64,000 nt of DNA from contig NW_024609835.1 in assembly GCF_016920785.2 (NCBI RefSeq), positions 174,340,995 through 174,404,994 of the forward strand. Direction: 5' to 3'. The notes below the pieces were generated by a model that was given only the letters and a program-made list of their open reading frames with translations, was not told the DNA's origin and searched no databases. This document shows positions 43,040-54,262 of the stretch, piece by piece; the stretch's first letter is position 1, and every line of letters starts with the position of its first letter. The stretch comes from Ixodes scapularis (Eukaryota > Arthropoda > Arachnida > Ixodida > Ixodidae). The translations under genes and the position numbers were made by a program.

Positions 43040-43375
43040 GCGATGGCAGAGCGGCAACTGAGCACGTCCGTATTCCACCACGCCGCGGTGCAACACCTCC
43101 TAGATAACAAAGCATTAAGGCTGAATGAGACGGAGTTATCAGAGACACAGATTGGACACGACGATTGCGTTAAGGTTCAGCTCAAACTTGACTCGAAGCT
43201 GAGCGCTGACGCAGCACTCGTTTCCAATCTGTGCCCAGCGTTGGCCTTCTCTGAAGACGCCATCCTATTCAGCACTATGGCTTTGTTACCTAGGAGGTGT
43301 TGTAGGGCGCCTCTTCCTCTCTGGCTGCGTGCCAGCTGTGCCGCTGTGCCGCTGTGCGCATGAATTTGACGAAAG
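43040..43375. repeat. Foldback element with diverged arms
   Basis: Two arms of about 150 bp meet near 43192. The best-matching part is CAACACCTCCTAGATAACAA at 43090 against TTGTTACCTAGGAGGTGTTG at 43285-43304. Open frames on both strands are by-products of the palindrome. Confidence 0.75.
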
Positions 43376-43381
43376 GAGAGG

Positions 43382-43573
43382 GCTTGTTTTGAAGAAAACA
43401 CGGCGGTGTCAGTCAGTCTGTCAGCGCCGGGGAGAGGGGGAGTGGTTGACGCGTGCTGACGTCAGCACTTCGGACCAATCAGAACATAGCGCGCGTTACC
43501 CTTTCCCCCTCTTCTCCTTCTCTCTCCGGCTCCGACAAGCGAAAGACACCGCCGGGTTTTCGTCAAAACAAGC
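43382..43573. mobile_element. MITE with 31-bp inverted ends
   Basis: Left end GCTTGTTTTGAAGAAAACAC and right end complement (43543-43573) share a CGGCGGTGTC block. About 190 bp, non-coding, with a GTGCTGACGTCAGCAC palindrome at its centre (43455-43470). Confidence 0.72.
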
Positions 43574-46500
43574 ATTCTAATGCTAAGGCATTAAAACGTT
43601 CCGCCGATGACTCCTTGTTTCTGCAGTGAAGAAAGTGTTAAGTACTGTTTGTTCTCTTGCCAGTTTTAAAAAAAGTGACGTATAATTTAATCGCGCCTGA
43701 TGGAAATTTGCCTTCATTTAAAGATGACATTAAATCTGCTCTCCGCATGGCAAAGTTTTGCATTAACTTATAAAATTACACAAAAGAAATTGTAAGCTCT
43801 CGAAACGCTTAAAGCTTTACTTTGCAAGTAGACTTTTAAAAGTTTCATTTACTTTTAGGATTTCTTTTGATTAGAGGAAGACCATTTTTCTTTTCCCAGG
43901 AAAAATGCTGATACAGCTCAATCATGGTCATAACATAATGATAAAAGAAACGAGAATAAACTGTGAAAAATATTTTATATTGAATCCAGTTAAAATACAA
44001 AAGATTGAGTTGAAACCACATCTATTCTGAAGGCATTATAAACATTCCTTTGAGCAATTTATGAATGTGATCGGAATATTTTTCTCAGGTTATAAGCCAG
44101 AGCAGTAGCTTTTCCACGATAAGCATAGTTTCACATGCAAGAGTTTGTTAGCATATACATTACAGTATAGTGAAAAACCTTTCCTTTTCAAGCATTATAT
44201 AAAAAAAAAGCTGCAAGCAAAAGTTACGAAATTCGGTGGACGAGGCATCACCCACCCAGTTCAGCGTATTTTGTTGACGTTGTAGATCTGTCATTTAGGG
44301 TTTATTGCAATAGTGTCACCACTACACCTGGCGTGCTTGGTGGTAGTGCCTCACTCCCACTTGCTGGTTCAAGCGATCACGTGACGAAAGCGGCGATGAG
44401 TGGTTTTTCCGTCGGAAGCCGGTGTACAGTTTCGGAATATAAATAATTGAACAAGATTTGGCAACCAAAAACCGTGTTCTACATATGACAATTTTGTCAG
44501 GTAAGACCAAAGTACTGCTTTATTTTTGTAAGGGATTTAATTTTAATTGTTTGGCTTTCGTCCAAGCATAGTTTGCCGCAGTCTGAATTTATGGCCCGGT
44601 AAATGTATACTGGTCGAATAAGAGGAAAAAAGACATCAATGGGTTTGGAGTGCATTGATCTTTCGTAAAGAAGTTACAGCGAACTTAGTTCAAAGCAATT
44701 TTTTCTAAGCTGGTGAGTTTGTAATTATAAAGATTTGAGAGAAGCCTACAAACTCGGTCTCTTCCACACTGCCTCTTGTACGAGGCACGAAGTGCACTAG
44801 ACGCAGCAGGTGGTCGACGCAGAGGAGTTGAGTGAAGCAACTGCATTCTCCAAAAATTAAAAAAAAGTGAAAGAAAGCTTAGTAAGGAAAGGACTTTTTC
44901 CCCGATTTAGTCTCAACGTTAGCGAAAAGAAAGCCATGCAAAGTTAAATCCGCATACGAGCACTTAATATCTAACCGCCCCCCCCCCCCCCCCATTGTGC
45001 ATCAAAAATACCTGGAGTGATGCAAGCAAAGCTTAGGTAAGCACAGCCAATATGAGGCGCGGTAAAATAAAATCTGCTGCACACGCGGCAGAAAAGCATC
45101 CACGTCCCATTCACATCTGTCATTCTTGGACGTAAATTTCTGTGCGGTTTACGTGTGCGTTCGGCGGAATATTCCAGCTTGCCTTAGAGATTCAGTTCTG
45201 TCTGAGACTGTCTGTTTAGCTAAAAGGTTTACTTGTATGCGTTCAGACTGTTCTAAACTTTGGTAAAAAATTCAAATTTTGATCAAGTTGTATATTCTAA
45301 ACTTTTTAAAAACGTTCCTGTGCATTTTTAAAATGTCATGACTAATGAAACCCAAAGAATACTAGCTCAGATTGAACACTGAAAAAATACCCGGAAAACG
45401 TTAAAGATAACAACCATTTGCGACAAACAACACTTCCATTATTACGTTTTTTGTGAAATAAAATTGAAAAACCATGTAATCTCCCATTTTCTTCTCCCAA
45501 ATTCCAGAAAAAATATCAGAGAGCATTTACAAGCTAGTGATATGGTTTCTCTAAAACAAATGTAGACATTAGAGTGAGACGTTAACTATTATAGCGTCCC
45601 TATTAATTACGTTTAGGATTGCTTTAAACGGACCTAATGTTGTACAACATATTTGATATTTTTGTTAATTTTGCGCTCTCATTTTACCGATGTCCCGCTC
45701 CAGCCCCACACTCTAAGGGGAGGCGGAAGCCTCGTCAAGCTGTGATAGTTCCCTACGCCTGCCTTGTTTCTTTCTCGCGATGAAAGCAAAACGCAAAAGA
45801 GTATACAGTCAACGACAGCTCAAGCCCAAGGCGCGTCTTGAGAATCACGTTATTTCTCCGTAGCCAACGAGACGGCGGCGTCGGCCGATAACAACGTGTA
45901 AGAACAAATCACGAAGCATCAACATAATTAACCACGCCCTGCGTTTCTCCCGCTGTCAGTACCAAGGATGCATCGATTCGATTTTTCGATTGAACGTATC
46001 GAATCGAGATATCACGAATGTGATCGGGAGGAAGAGAAAGAAGGAGAGGAACCGTGGGCGTATGGGGTCTGGTTCCCTATAGGTTAGATGTGCTACTGTC
46101 GCATCCATGTGAACGCAGCCGGGGGGAAGGGGGAGGGGGACGGACTCCAGCGTAAATAATCAAATGCAATTTTTGCGTATTTATTAAACTGCACGTGATA
46201 GTACAGGCTCTTTCAGGTGTCATGTCTTTATCTCTGCTTCTATGCGGTAAAAAATATCATTAAACACAAATACGTGCGCACAAAGATGCGGTTCTGAATA
46301 CGAATGCATCTGGTATGACATAATTACTTGAATTTGTGTCAGATAGGACCAGTGCAAAAAGCATTAGGACTGAAGTTTATAACGAGATTTTACTGTACGC
46401 AACGATTTATATATAGTGTGGTTCACAGTCGTACATATAAAACGTCATCATTGCAAGTGCAGCGACCTCGGCCCTTGATTTTTTTTGTGTGTCGCGAAAA

Positions 46501-46704
46501 GGGCAGTATACACCAACTCATGTTTACAAACAAACCGGAGCGCCCCTAGCGGACGCCACCGGCGCCGCGCATGCGCGGTGGATGGTGGGCAAAAAGCCCG
46601 CCGTCGCCCATAAACAAACCATTGAATTGCGTTGTTGTCGGCGTCGGTGGGAGTCCCCGTGCTCTTTTTTACGTTAGAATTGTTGATTCTACGTCCTCCT
46701 AACA

Positions 46705-46929
46705 ATGTCTGACTACTTGAGCGGCTTCAGAAAAACTATCGAGGCAAAACTTTGCGTGAATAATGTGACGTGGGGCGATTCATTTCACGTGGACGCCGCA
46801 GAATGGGCGCTAAAGCCTGACTCCCACGATGAGATTCTGCTCGCTATTTTCAGTCGCGACGTCGCTCGGACTGCAAAAGCGTGGACCGTAGCCGAGATGG
46901 TGGACATCGATACTGAAAACCGCAAGTAG
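46705..46929 (+). CDS. Small ORF in the long-inverted-repeat element
   Basis: Seventy-four codons, MSDYLSGFRKTIEAKL then NNVTWGDSFHVDAAEWA, then EILLAIFSRDVARTAKA and VDIDTENRK. Three diverged versions exist: this one, a broken one near 47310-47540 and a partial minus-strand one near 49600-49790 (LSGLSEI, NNVTCSDSFRVDAA, FSRDVPRSAKA). Conservation of the peptide in the arms hints at a captured exon or the remains of an element gene. I do not recognise the protein. Confidence 0.4.
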   Translation: MSDYLSGFRKTIEAKLCVNNVTWGDSFHVDAAEWALKPDSHDEILLAIFSRDVARTAKAWTVAEMVDIDTENRK

Positions 46930-48180
46930 AATCGGGCATTACAAGTCGGTGATGGCCACTGGTAACAATGATCAACAACTTCTTGTATCTGTTTACACCT
47001 TAGCCGACTTACCCCAACCAACCTTCAAAAGTGTTTTGAGGCCTGCACTTAGTTCTTATCGCAATTACCGGGTCAACGTTTGGTTTACGGGCCGCTGTCG
47101 TTTGAACGAGCTGACGACAAAAAGCAGCCAAGTTTGAAAGAGCAGACGACAGTTCGAACCCACGCGCAATGGAGTACGGGCAAGAAGCACCGCGTCCCGC
47201 GTCAACAAACCATTCGAATGTCACGTTGTCGGCGTCCTGTGTGAGTCTGCATACTCTTGTCGCGTTGGCGTTGTCGATTCTACGTCCTCATCGCAGTGTC
47301 TTACCACTTTAATCGCCTGAGCGAAATTATCAAGGCTCGTTACGTCGCTAAACTTTCCGTAAATAATTTAACGTGCGGAGATTCATTCGCATGAACGCCG
47401 CAGAATGGACGCCAAAACCATGATGAGATTCTTGTAGCTATTTTCGGTCGCGACGTCGCTCGTGCTGCAAAAGTGTATAAGGTAGCGGCGATGATCGACG
47501 TCGATACTGAAACTCGAAAGCGGGAACAGACCAAGCGTAACAAGTAGGTGATGGCCACCGGTACCAATAATTAACATCTTGTATCTACTGTTTACACCGA
47601 ACCTACCTAAGCCTCTTGAGGCCTGCAATTACTTCTTATTGCAATCACCGGGTCAAAGTTTGGTCTACGGGCCGCTTTTGTTTGAACGAGCAGACGACAA
47701 AAAGCAGACAACTTTGAAAGAGCAGACGAAAGTTCGAACGATCAGGCGGCGTGTGAATTTGAAGACGCACTGAACCCGTGGGTGGTCCGGAACACTCGGG
47801 TGTTTTCTCTCGTTCATGTTGGAACAAAGCAAATACATCTGGCGACCACAAATTGTGGCCCGCACACGCAATCATAGTTCGAAAGCGTCTGGTTTGCCCT
47901 TTTCACGGCTACTATCCACGTTCTCGGACGAACGGAGGGTGCAAAAACACATGAAAACTGATCTTCAAACCTTTACAGACTCTATTGGTAAAGCCCCCAT
48001 CGCAGCATTTTGACGAGATGGCAGGTTTTTTGTCTCGTTCCTTCCAAAGGAACACGGGAATGCATGCCTGGCACGGCGACTTCTGCCCACCGCCCCAGAC
48101 CGGAAGTGCGTCCGGCGCGCCACCACCGCGGCGTGACGTAGGAGAGTTGAGTTGGTGTATAAGGCGAGCAATTTCAGAGA

Positions 48181-48265
48181 AAAAACGCAGACTGAGTTGT
48201 GACATTAAGCAATGCAAGCGTGACGTTTTGCATTGGTTAACGTCACAAGTCAGACTGCGTTTTTT
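48181..48265. repeat. Snapback MITE, 39-bp arms
   Basis: Arms 48181-48219 and 48227-48265 (AAAAACGCAGACTGAGTTGT against the complement of AAAAACGCAGTCTGACTTGT) with a loop of about 7 bases. Confidence 0.8.
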
Positions 48266-50098
48266 GGTCTAAACATATGTTTCGACATCGTCATACGCTG
48301 AGCTGCCTCCGTAAGTTGCGCTGATTGGCTCTCCGAGTGTTGTGCGGGAAAGTAGATGCACGGAATTCTTTTAGAGTGTAGGCGTTCCCTTCTTAGTGTT
48401 CATATGCGCGAAGAACGCATTATAGAACACTTGCTCGCCGTATAAAGAATACAGAAAGTTCCCGAAAAAAGAGAACCGCGTTTCTCGGCCTGAATAAGTA
48501 AACCAATGCACTGCAGAAAACTCAAACTCCATGAGAATATGAAGTTACGTTTTGAAATAGAACGCGAAAGTTTGAGAGCATGAAGTTAACCGGATAAAAA
48601 TATAATTGAAAACAAAACGAAATTTTTATTAGACGACGTTTAGCTAAGCCTAATATCATACAAACAAGAAACGATATTGTGAACGCCTGTTGAATTTTTA
48701 CCGGTGAAACACACTTCTCAACAAGAAAGAGAATTCATTATTTTTGTTTTCTTGCTGACAATTGTTTTCCACTAACACGAATCTCACATGCGTCCACGAT
48801 TTAAGTTTCTCCTTTGACAATATTAGGCCTAGGTGGACGACGATGATGATATTACAAGTAATGCAAAGGTGTAAGTGAGCTATACACGAACTCAACTCTG
48901 TGACGTCACGGCGCAGTGGTGGCGCGTCGGTCGCACTTCCGGTCTGGAGCTGTGGGCAGAAGTCCCCGTGCCAGACGTGTATTCCTGCGTTGTTTTGAAA
49001 GGAACCAGACAGAAACCTGCCTTCTCGTCAAAACGCCGCAACTGGGGCCATTCCAAAAGTGTCGAGAAAGGTTTGAAGGTCACTTTTCATGTGCTCGGTT
49101 CGTCCGAGAATCTGGATATGTGCCGTGAAAAGGGAAAGGCAGACGCCGTCGGACAACGATTGCTTGGGCGGGAAGCACTTTGTGTTGAATTCACATATAC
49201 TTGTGGTCATCAGATTTATTTGTTTGTTCCAATATGAGCGCCAGAAAACCGTCAAGTTGTGCGGACCACTTGCAGACTACGTTTAGTGCGTCTTCAAGTT
49301 CAAACGGCCGTCTGTTCGCTCGAACTGTCGTCTGCTCTTTCAAACGTTTCTGCTAGTCGTCCGCTCTTTTAGACAACACCGGCCCGTAGACCAAACGTGG
49401 GCCCGGTACTTGACATAAGAAGTAAGTGCAGGCCTCATAAGCCTTAAAGTTTGAAGGTTGGTAAGCAGGCTCGATGTAAACAGTAGGTACAAGGAGGTGT
49501 TGATCATTGTTACCAGTGGCCATCGCCGGCTCGTTATGCCTGATTCACACGGTCCGACTCTGCTTTAAATTTTCAGTATCGACGTCGACCATCTCAGCTA
49601 CGGTTCACGCCTTTGCAGACCGAGGGACGTCACGACTGAAAATTGCGAGCGAAATCAAATCATGCGAATCAGGGTTTAGCGTACATACTGCGGCGTCCAC
49701 GCGGAATGAATCGCTGCATGTCACATTATTCACGCCAAGTTTTGCGGTGTAACGAGCCTCGTTAATCTCGCTGAGGCCGCTCAAGTAGCCAGACAGTGCC
49801 CCAGGAAGACGAGAATCAATAATTCTAACGCGAAAAAGGGCAGGGGGACTCACACCGACGCCGATAGCATCGCATTTCAATGGTTTGTTTATGGGCGACG
49901 GCGAGCTTCTTGCCCACACCCCTGTCGCGCATGCGCGGCGCCGGTGGCGTCCGCTAGGGGCGCTCCGGTTTGTTTGTAAACATGAGTTTGTGTATACGAG
50001 AACGACGAAAATAATCACTGGAGAAGGAAACAAAGGCGGTAACGGTCAAACACAAATCCCTAAACACGGCTAGGTTACTTGTGCGCGACCGAAAAAAT

Positions 50099-50171
50099 CC
50101 ACCTGGTCCTGGTATCCAACCAGGCACCTCTCTATTTCCAGTGGAGCGCTCTACCAACTGAGCTAATCAGG
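50099..50171 (-). ncRNA. tRNA-derived SINE head or tRNA pseudogene
   Basis: On the minus strand CCTGATTAGCTCAGTTGGTA begins a tRNA-like fold: perfect A box (TAGCTCAGTTGG), an anticodon loop CTGGAAA, and a paired T arm CCTGG/CCAGG whose B box (GGTTGGATACC) has two changes. The acceptor stem pairs poorly. It continues into TGGATTTTTTCGGTCGCGC and further non-tRNA sequence to about 50003, so a SINE is more likely than a working tRNA gene. Confidence 0.6.
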
Positions 50172-50988
50172 AGTTAGACGTCAGTAGAGCAAACGGGATT
50201 TATCAGCGTCGGCTTGTAGACGTCAGACGTTGGCTCATTGAAAAATTTCGTTTCTCAAAATTACCCTTTGATTCAGGTAACTTTATGTTTACAAAGTTTC
50301 ACGTTCCATTCCAACGGCTAAACTGCCATTATCATCTTCTCACGGAGTTTGGTCTCTCTGCGATGCGTAGTATATTTACCTGGGCCAAAAAACACGATTC
50401 GCTTTTCTCGGTAACTACCTGTACTCTATTATAAAAGAAACATTTTAATGTTTTAGAAGGAACTCGTTTCCAGCGTAGTAGCGGAAACGAGTTTATTTTT
50501 TTTTTCTCATCATTTGGTTTCCTTTGATAATCTTTCCTGAAAATCAAGAACCGTTTCGTACCCCCCCCCCCCCCCCCCCCCCCGCTGAATTTCATTGTCG
50601 TGTTATATTTTTATAAAATAATTTCGCAATTGTTTTCTAGATGAACTGTGAGCGTAATGAATTTTAAACATTCAGTTCAGAAACACGATTCACATGCAGG
50701 ATGCTCTGAAACCTTCTTGAAGCAAATTTGTTTTTGTTCCAGTATGTTTTTTATGAATGAGTTATAAGGCCATTTTTGTGTTAATTTGCTTGCTACAGGG
50801 TGCTTTTTGGTGCGCTATATAAGCGTAAAGGTTTCGTATAAGTAAATAAGTGAACTAAGTGCAATTAAGCTTTTAAAAATGTGTTTTTAGGCGGTACATT
50901 TATTTTACTAAAATATCAAAGGTGTCTCTAAAAGATGCAAGTAAAGTACGGTGTTTTTTATAGTAGGGAGTAAAACAGAAACAAACAG

Positions 50989-51127
50989 CCTGGTTGACGC
51001 TGCTGCTAAGAGATGGCGCAGCACATACTTGAATCTGATAGATCTGCATTCGGTTGGTCATACCGAAGAGGCTTTCAAGTTTTTGCTTGATGTTGTACCC
51101 TCTGCGGGTGGCAGCGTCAACCAGGCG
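50989..51127. repeat. Inverted pair, 15-bp perfect arms
   Basis: CCTGGTTGACGCTGC (50989-51003) and GCAGCGTCAACCAGG (51113-51127). Short element or chance fold in intron 1. Confidence 0.55.
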
Positions 51128-51460
51128 GGGTGCTTTCATTTTCCTTCCCATGCATCGGAATAACAAGATTTATTGGCTTGACTTTTTCCAAGAAACCGAC
51201 ACCTACACAAGTTGTGTATGATTGTTACGCCACCTAAAGATGCATCCGCTAAAAGATTATATTACACTCCGCACCTAAGTTTGTCAATACGATATTTGTG
51301 CGTCTCAACTGCGTTCAGAAACACCGTGTAAGTTTATTATTTATCTTCGTGCATTTGGCACGCCCACTGATTTCTTTTTGTTGTATTTTCGAACGGTTCG
51401 GTTGTTAACTAACATTCGCGTTTCTAAAAACAACCTGTTTGTTTTCCTTGCTTCCTTTAG

Positions 51461-51539
51461 CTGAACCCGGACGTGAACGCCTTCCAGCGGAAGTTTGTCA
51501 ACGAGATTCGACGATGCGACGAGATGGAACGAAAACTAA
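51461..51539 (+). CDS. ATP6V0A: V-ATPase subunit a, exon 2
   Basis: Twenty-six codons plus one base: LNPDVNAFQRKFVNEIRRCD, then EMERKL. Acceptor CTTCCTTTAG at 51451-51460; donor GTAAAG at 51540. The split codon is completed by exon 3. Confidence 0.95.
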
Positions 51540-51896
51540 GTAAAGCAGAATCATGTCCTTGCCGCCAACTGAAACAGAGTATAATTCTCTCTGCCTTTGT
51601 AACGCGAAAGCATTGTTCCGCGCCCAAATAGAATCTGAATGTGATGCACCGTGACGTTCGCGTTGATATGGGCCTTCAAAGGTTCCCGGGAGGGGGGCGT
51701 TTAAAACCTTTCAGTCGATGTGGAAATTAAAAACAGGAGTCTTCTTAGTTGAGACAAGAATTTGTATTTTCTAATCTTGTACGTTGTGACTCATGAAACA
51801 TGTGTGTGCGTTCGATCGCAGGTACTCTGTTCCACCACGTATGTGCATCGATTCTCAAAAAACCCGAAATAAGAACGAAGAGCCCACTAACGAATC

Positions 51897-52293
51897 TTTT
51901 TTTGAGAGCGCAGCTCTTAGGCGCCCGTTTCCGGCTTGAGCGGCGCCGCCGTCGGCGTCGTTGTCGCCGTTGCCGTCTGCGTCACCGTCGGCGTAACCAC
52001 GCGTTGCATCCTGGGACATTTCCCATAATGACGTAACACGTGACGTCACGCCCGATGTCACGAGGGTGACGAGTGACGTCACATGGCGCATAAAGTTGGC
52101 GGGAAATTTTTTCGCTAAATTTAGGGGGGAAATTTTCCGCCAAACTTAGTGGGCGGTTTTTCCCGCTACATTTAGTGGGGCAATTTGCCGGGAAATTGTG
52201 GGACAATTTTCCGTTAAATTCCCCTCCGTAGCCTTCCCTCCTCCTCCTCAAGAAATACGCTCTAATTCGGCATCACATAAAATTGTAAACGTC
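51897..52293 (-). mobile_element. Palindrome-rich module M6, reversed
   Basis: Located in V-ATPase intron 2. Left end TTTTTTTGAGAGCGCAGCTC then GGCGCCCGTTTCCGGCTTG and GCCGTCGGCGTC repeats; a CACGTGACGTCACG stretch near 52038; a short diverged array like that of M1 (52095-52200); right end CTCCTCCTCCTCAAGAAATA then GCTCTAATTCGGC. Independent copy about 21 kb from the others. Confidence 0.7.
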
Positions 52294-52461
52294 TTCCATC
52301 CCCCCCTTCATTTAATTTCTTCCGCATTCTGGAGAGACTTTGTAATAAAGATTGACCAGCACGTCTGCTTGCTTGGAGGTCATTCATCTTTAATTATTGC
52401 TCACTATATTTTTAACATTGACTCGCGCTCTCTGGCTTCACACGTGCACTTGTCACCGCAG

Positions 52462-52562
52462 GGTTTGTGGAGCGGGAGATAAAGAATGACCAGCTCCCAC
52501 TTCCTGAAGACGGCGATGAGGTGGGGAATCTGCCCCAAGCAAGGGACATGGTGGACCTCGAG
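52462..52562 (+). CDS. ATP6V0A: V-ATPase subunit a, exon 3
   Basis: Starts after CACCGCAG; with the leftover base of exon 2 it encodes RFVEREIKNDQLPLP and ends ARDMVDLE before GTCTGA, a weak but valid donor. The RFVE.EI and PR.MIDLE-type blocks are conserved in subunit a; the part between is divergent. Confidence 0.93.
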
Positions 52563-53845
52563 GTCTGACAGAGTAACAGTTCTTATTTTTGGGGAAGCGG
52601 CCGGAACGGAATTGTGTCTCGTTTGTGGAGAGGCGACGAAGCTCGCTAATGCATTAATTTTTATCAGTGTAGCCAACAACACTACTTGATTACCCATTTC
52701 AGGTGCCTCGCTTACTCGCGGAATATCCGCAGATTTTGATGGGTATTTAAAATAATACCGGCCGATGCAGGAATAGCCTAGTTCAATTTTGTGTATAGTT
52801 GATAGTATTTAATACATAAGTTTGATGCAATTTCCAGAAGGCATTAGATGATAAAGGATATGTATACTCTAAAAAAGTATCAGCTTACACCCTTTTGTCT
52901 CATATAATGCACCCCAAAAAAATTCAGTTCGACGTACAGCCCACAATAGTCGAACAGACAGCCCTAAATTTTACGAGGGGCTCGATAGCGGTGCGATATA
53001 CCTTATTAAATAGCTAAAGCACGTATCAAAGACCGCAGAAAGAAAACACTGAGGTTTTGCAGGAGTGCCGAGAAAACCCCGACTATTTTTTTTTGTAGTC
53101 AGTAAAATGTACATTAGCTACTTTAATAAGTTGTACCACACGGCTATGAAGCCTCTTGTAAAAGTTAGTACCGTCAGGTCGACGTCAGTGCGCCGTTCGT
53201 CGAACTGAAATTTTGGGGTGTCTTATATCGGACAGAGTGTGTAAGAATATACCCTTTTTTGCAGTGTAAGAACGCATTCGCTAGAGACAAGATTAGCAGA
53301 TAAAGTGAGGAATCTGACTTTCATCTGGCTAAGCAATCATGGCTTGCTTCGACTTTTAAAAAAAGTTGAATTTCTGATTTTATTCTATTGCAGTGAAAAG
53401 TTGAGAGTGCTTCAAATTTTGTGAAAAGCTGTGCTGGGTATAGATTGTATTTTTCTGTTGGTCTCTTTTTGCCTCTTGGTGGATGACAACGAGGTATTCG
53501 GCAAGCTTTTTGTTTATACCTTAGCCTTACTTATTTGAAGCCTCCTGAAGCACGCACTGCCTATAACTTCGGCAGCAATTTGTTTATGGAATTTAAATGG
53601 TGTGTTTTACGAAGTGTGGGCGATTGGGAAGGCGTAGTTTCCAGATGAGCCCGTATAAAGCAATAGTGATGTTCAAGACTATCACGCAAAAATATATTGC
53701 GAATGGTGCGTATTCACCTACAACTGTGAATATGCGGCTTTCGGATAGGATGCATACGCCCTTGTAAATTATGCAGACACGGGACAGATGGGGATATAAA
53801 AATCAATCAAAGCAAGCATTTATATTACTCTCGGAGATGAGCACA

Positions 53846-53881
53846 GCCATAGCCTCCTCTATACGGAGAGGAGGCTATGGC
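53846..53881. other. Perfect 15-bp hairpin
   Basis: GCCATAGCCTCCTCT and its complement around the 6-base loop ATACGG, immediately left of a MITE. Confidence 0.8.
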
Positions 53882-53889
53882 ACAGCATC

Positions 53890-54262
53890 ATGGTACGTTT
53901 ACACCTGAGAAGAAATCCGCTGCCGCGGGAGCGGATCCGCTCCTGGCGGCGGCGGCGACAACCGGGTTGCGTTTACATCTATTTCCTTCGAGCGGCGGCG
54001 GCGCCGTCGGCTACGGCAGCTATTCTCGTAACATGCCGTAACATGCCGTCATGAGTAGGCTCCCGCAAGAACGGCTACTCATGACGTAGGCAGCGTCGCG
54101 CTGCGCAAGAATGTCACTTCCGGTCAGCGAAATGCCTCGTTCGGCGGCAAAAACAGATCCCGGACCTATACGCCTCGCCGCCGCGTTTTCCGCCCAGCGT
54201 TTCGCCCCAGCGGCAAAAGCTGGGATGATTCGCTGACGGATCCGCAAGTGTAAACGTACCAT
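53890..54262. mobile_element. MITE with ATGGTACGTTTACAC ends
   Basis: About 373 bp with perfect 15-bp inverted ends and GC-rich interior (GGCGGCGGCGGC, then its complement side), flanked by TCA and TTA, possibly a 3-bp target. Confidence 0.72.

Larger units (their letters stand above)
46506..49997. mobile_element. Long-inverted-repeat element carrying ORF copies
   Basis: Ends are inverted copies starting GTATACAC and then AACTCATGTTTACAAACAAA, followed by CCGGAGCGCCCCTAGCGG. The right arm (48880-49997) matches the left arm (46506-48180) end to end, while the left arm also contains a tandem duplication of about 600 bp (46550-47160 and 47165-47760). A small hairpin (48181-48265) and unique DNA (48266-48880) form the centre. 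Each arm carries a version of a 74-codon ORF. Confidence 0.72.
40368..51460 (+). other. V-ATPase intron 1
   Basis: An 11-kb intron. It holds foldback elements (40951-41170, 43040-43375, 43382-43573), a C16 run (44978-44993), a long-inverted-repeat element (46506-49997), a tRNA-derived SINE head (50099-50171), a C23 run (50561-50583) and a small inverted-repeat pair (50989-51127). The stretches 41171-43039, 43574-46505 and 50172-51460 otherwise show nothing I can name. Confidence 0.7.

Noticed and set aside
50099..50171. Functional tRNA gene
   Set aside because: Acceptor stem and B box are damaged and the sequence continues as a SINE-like body.
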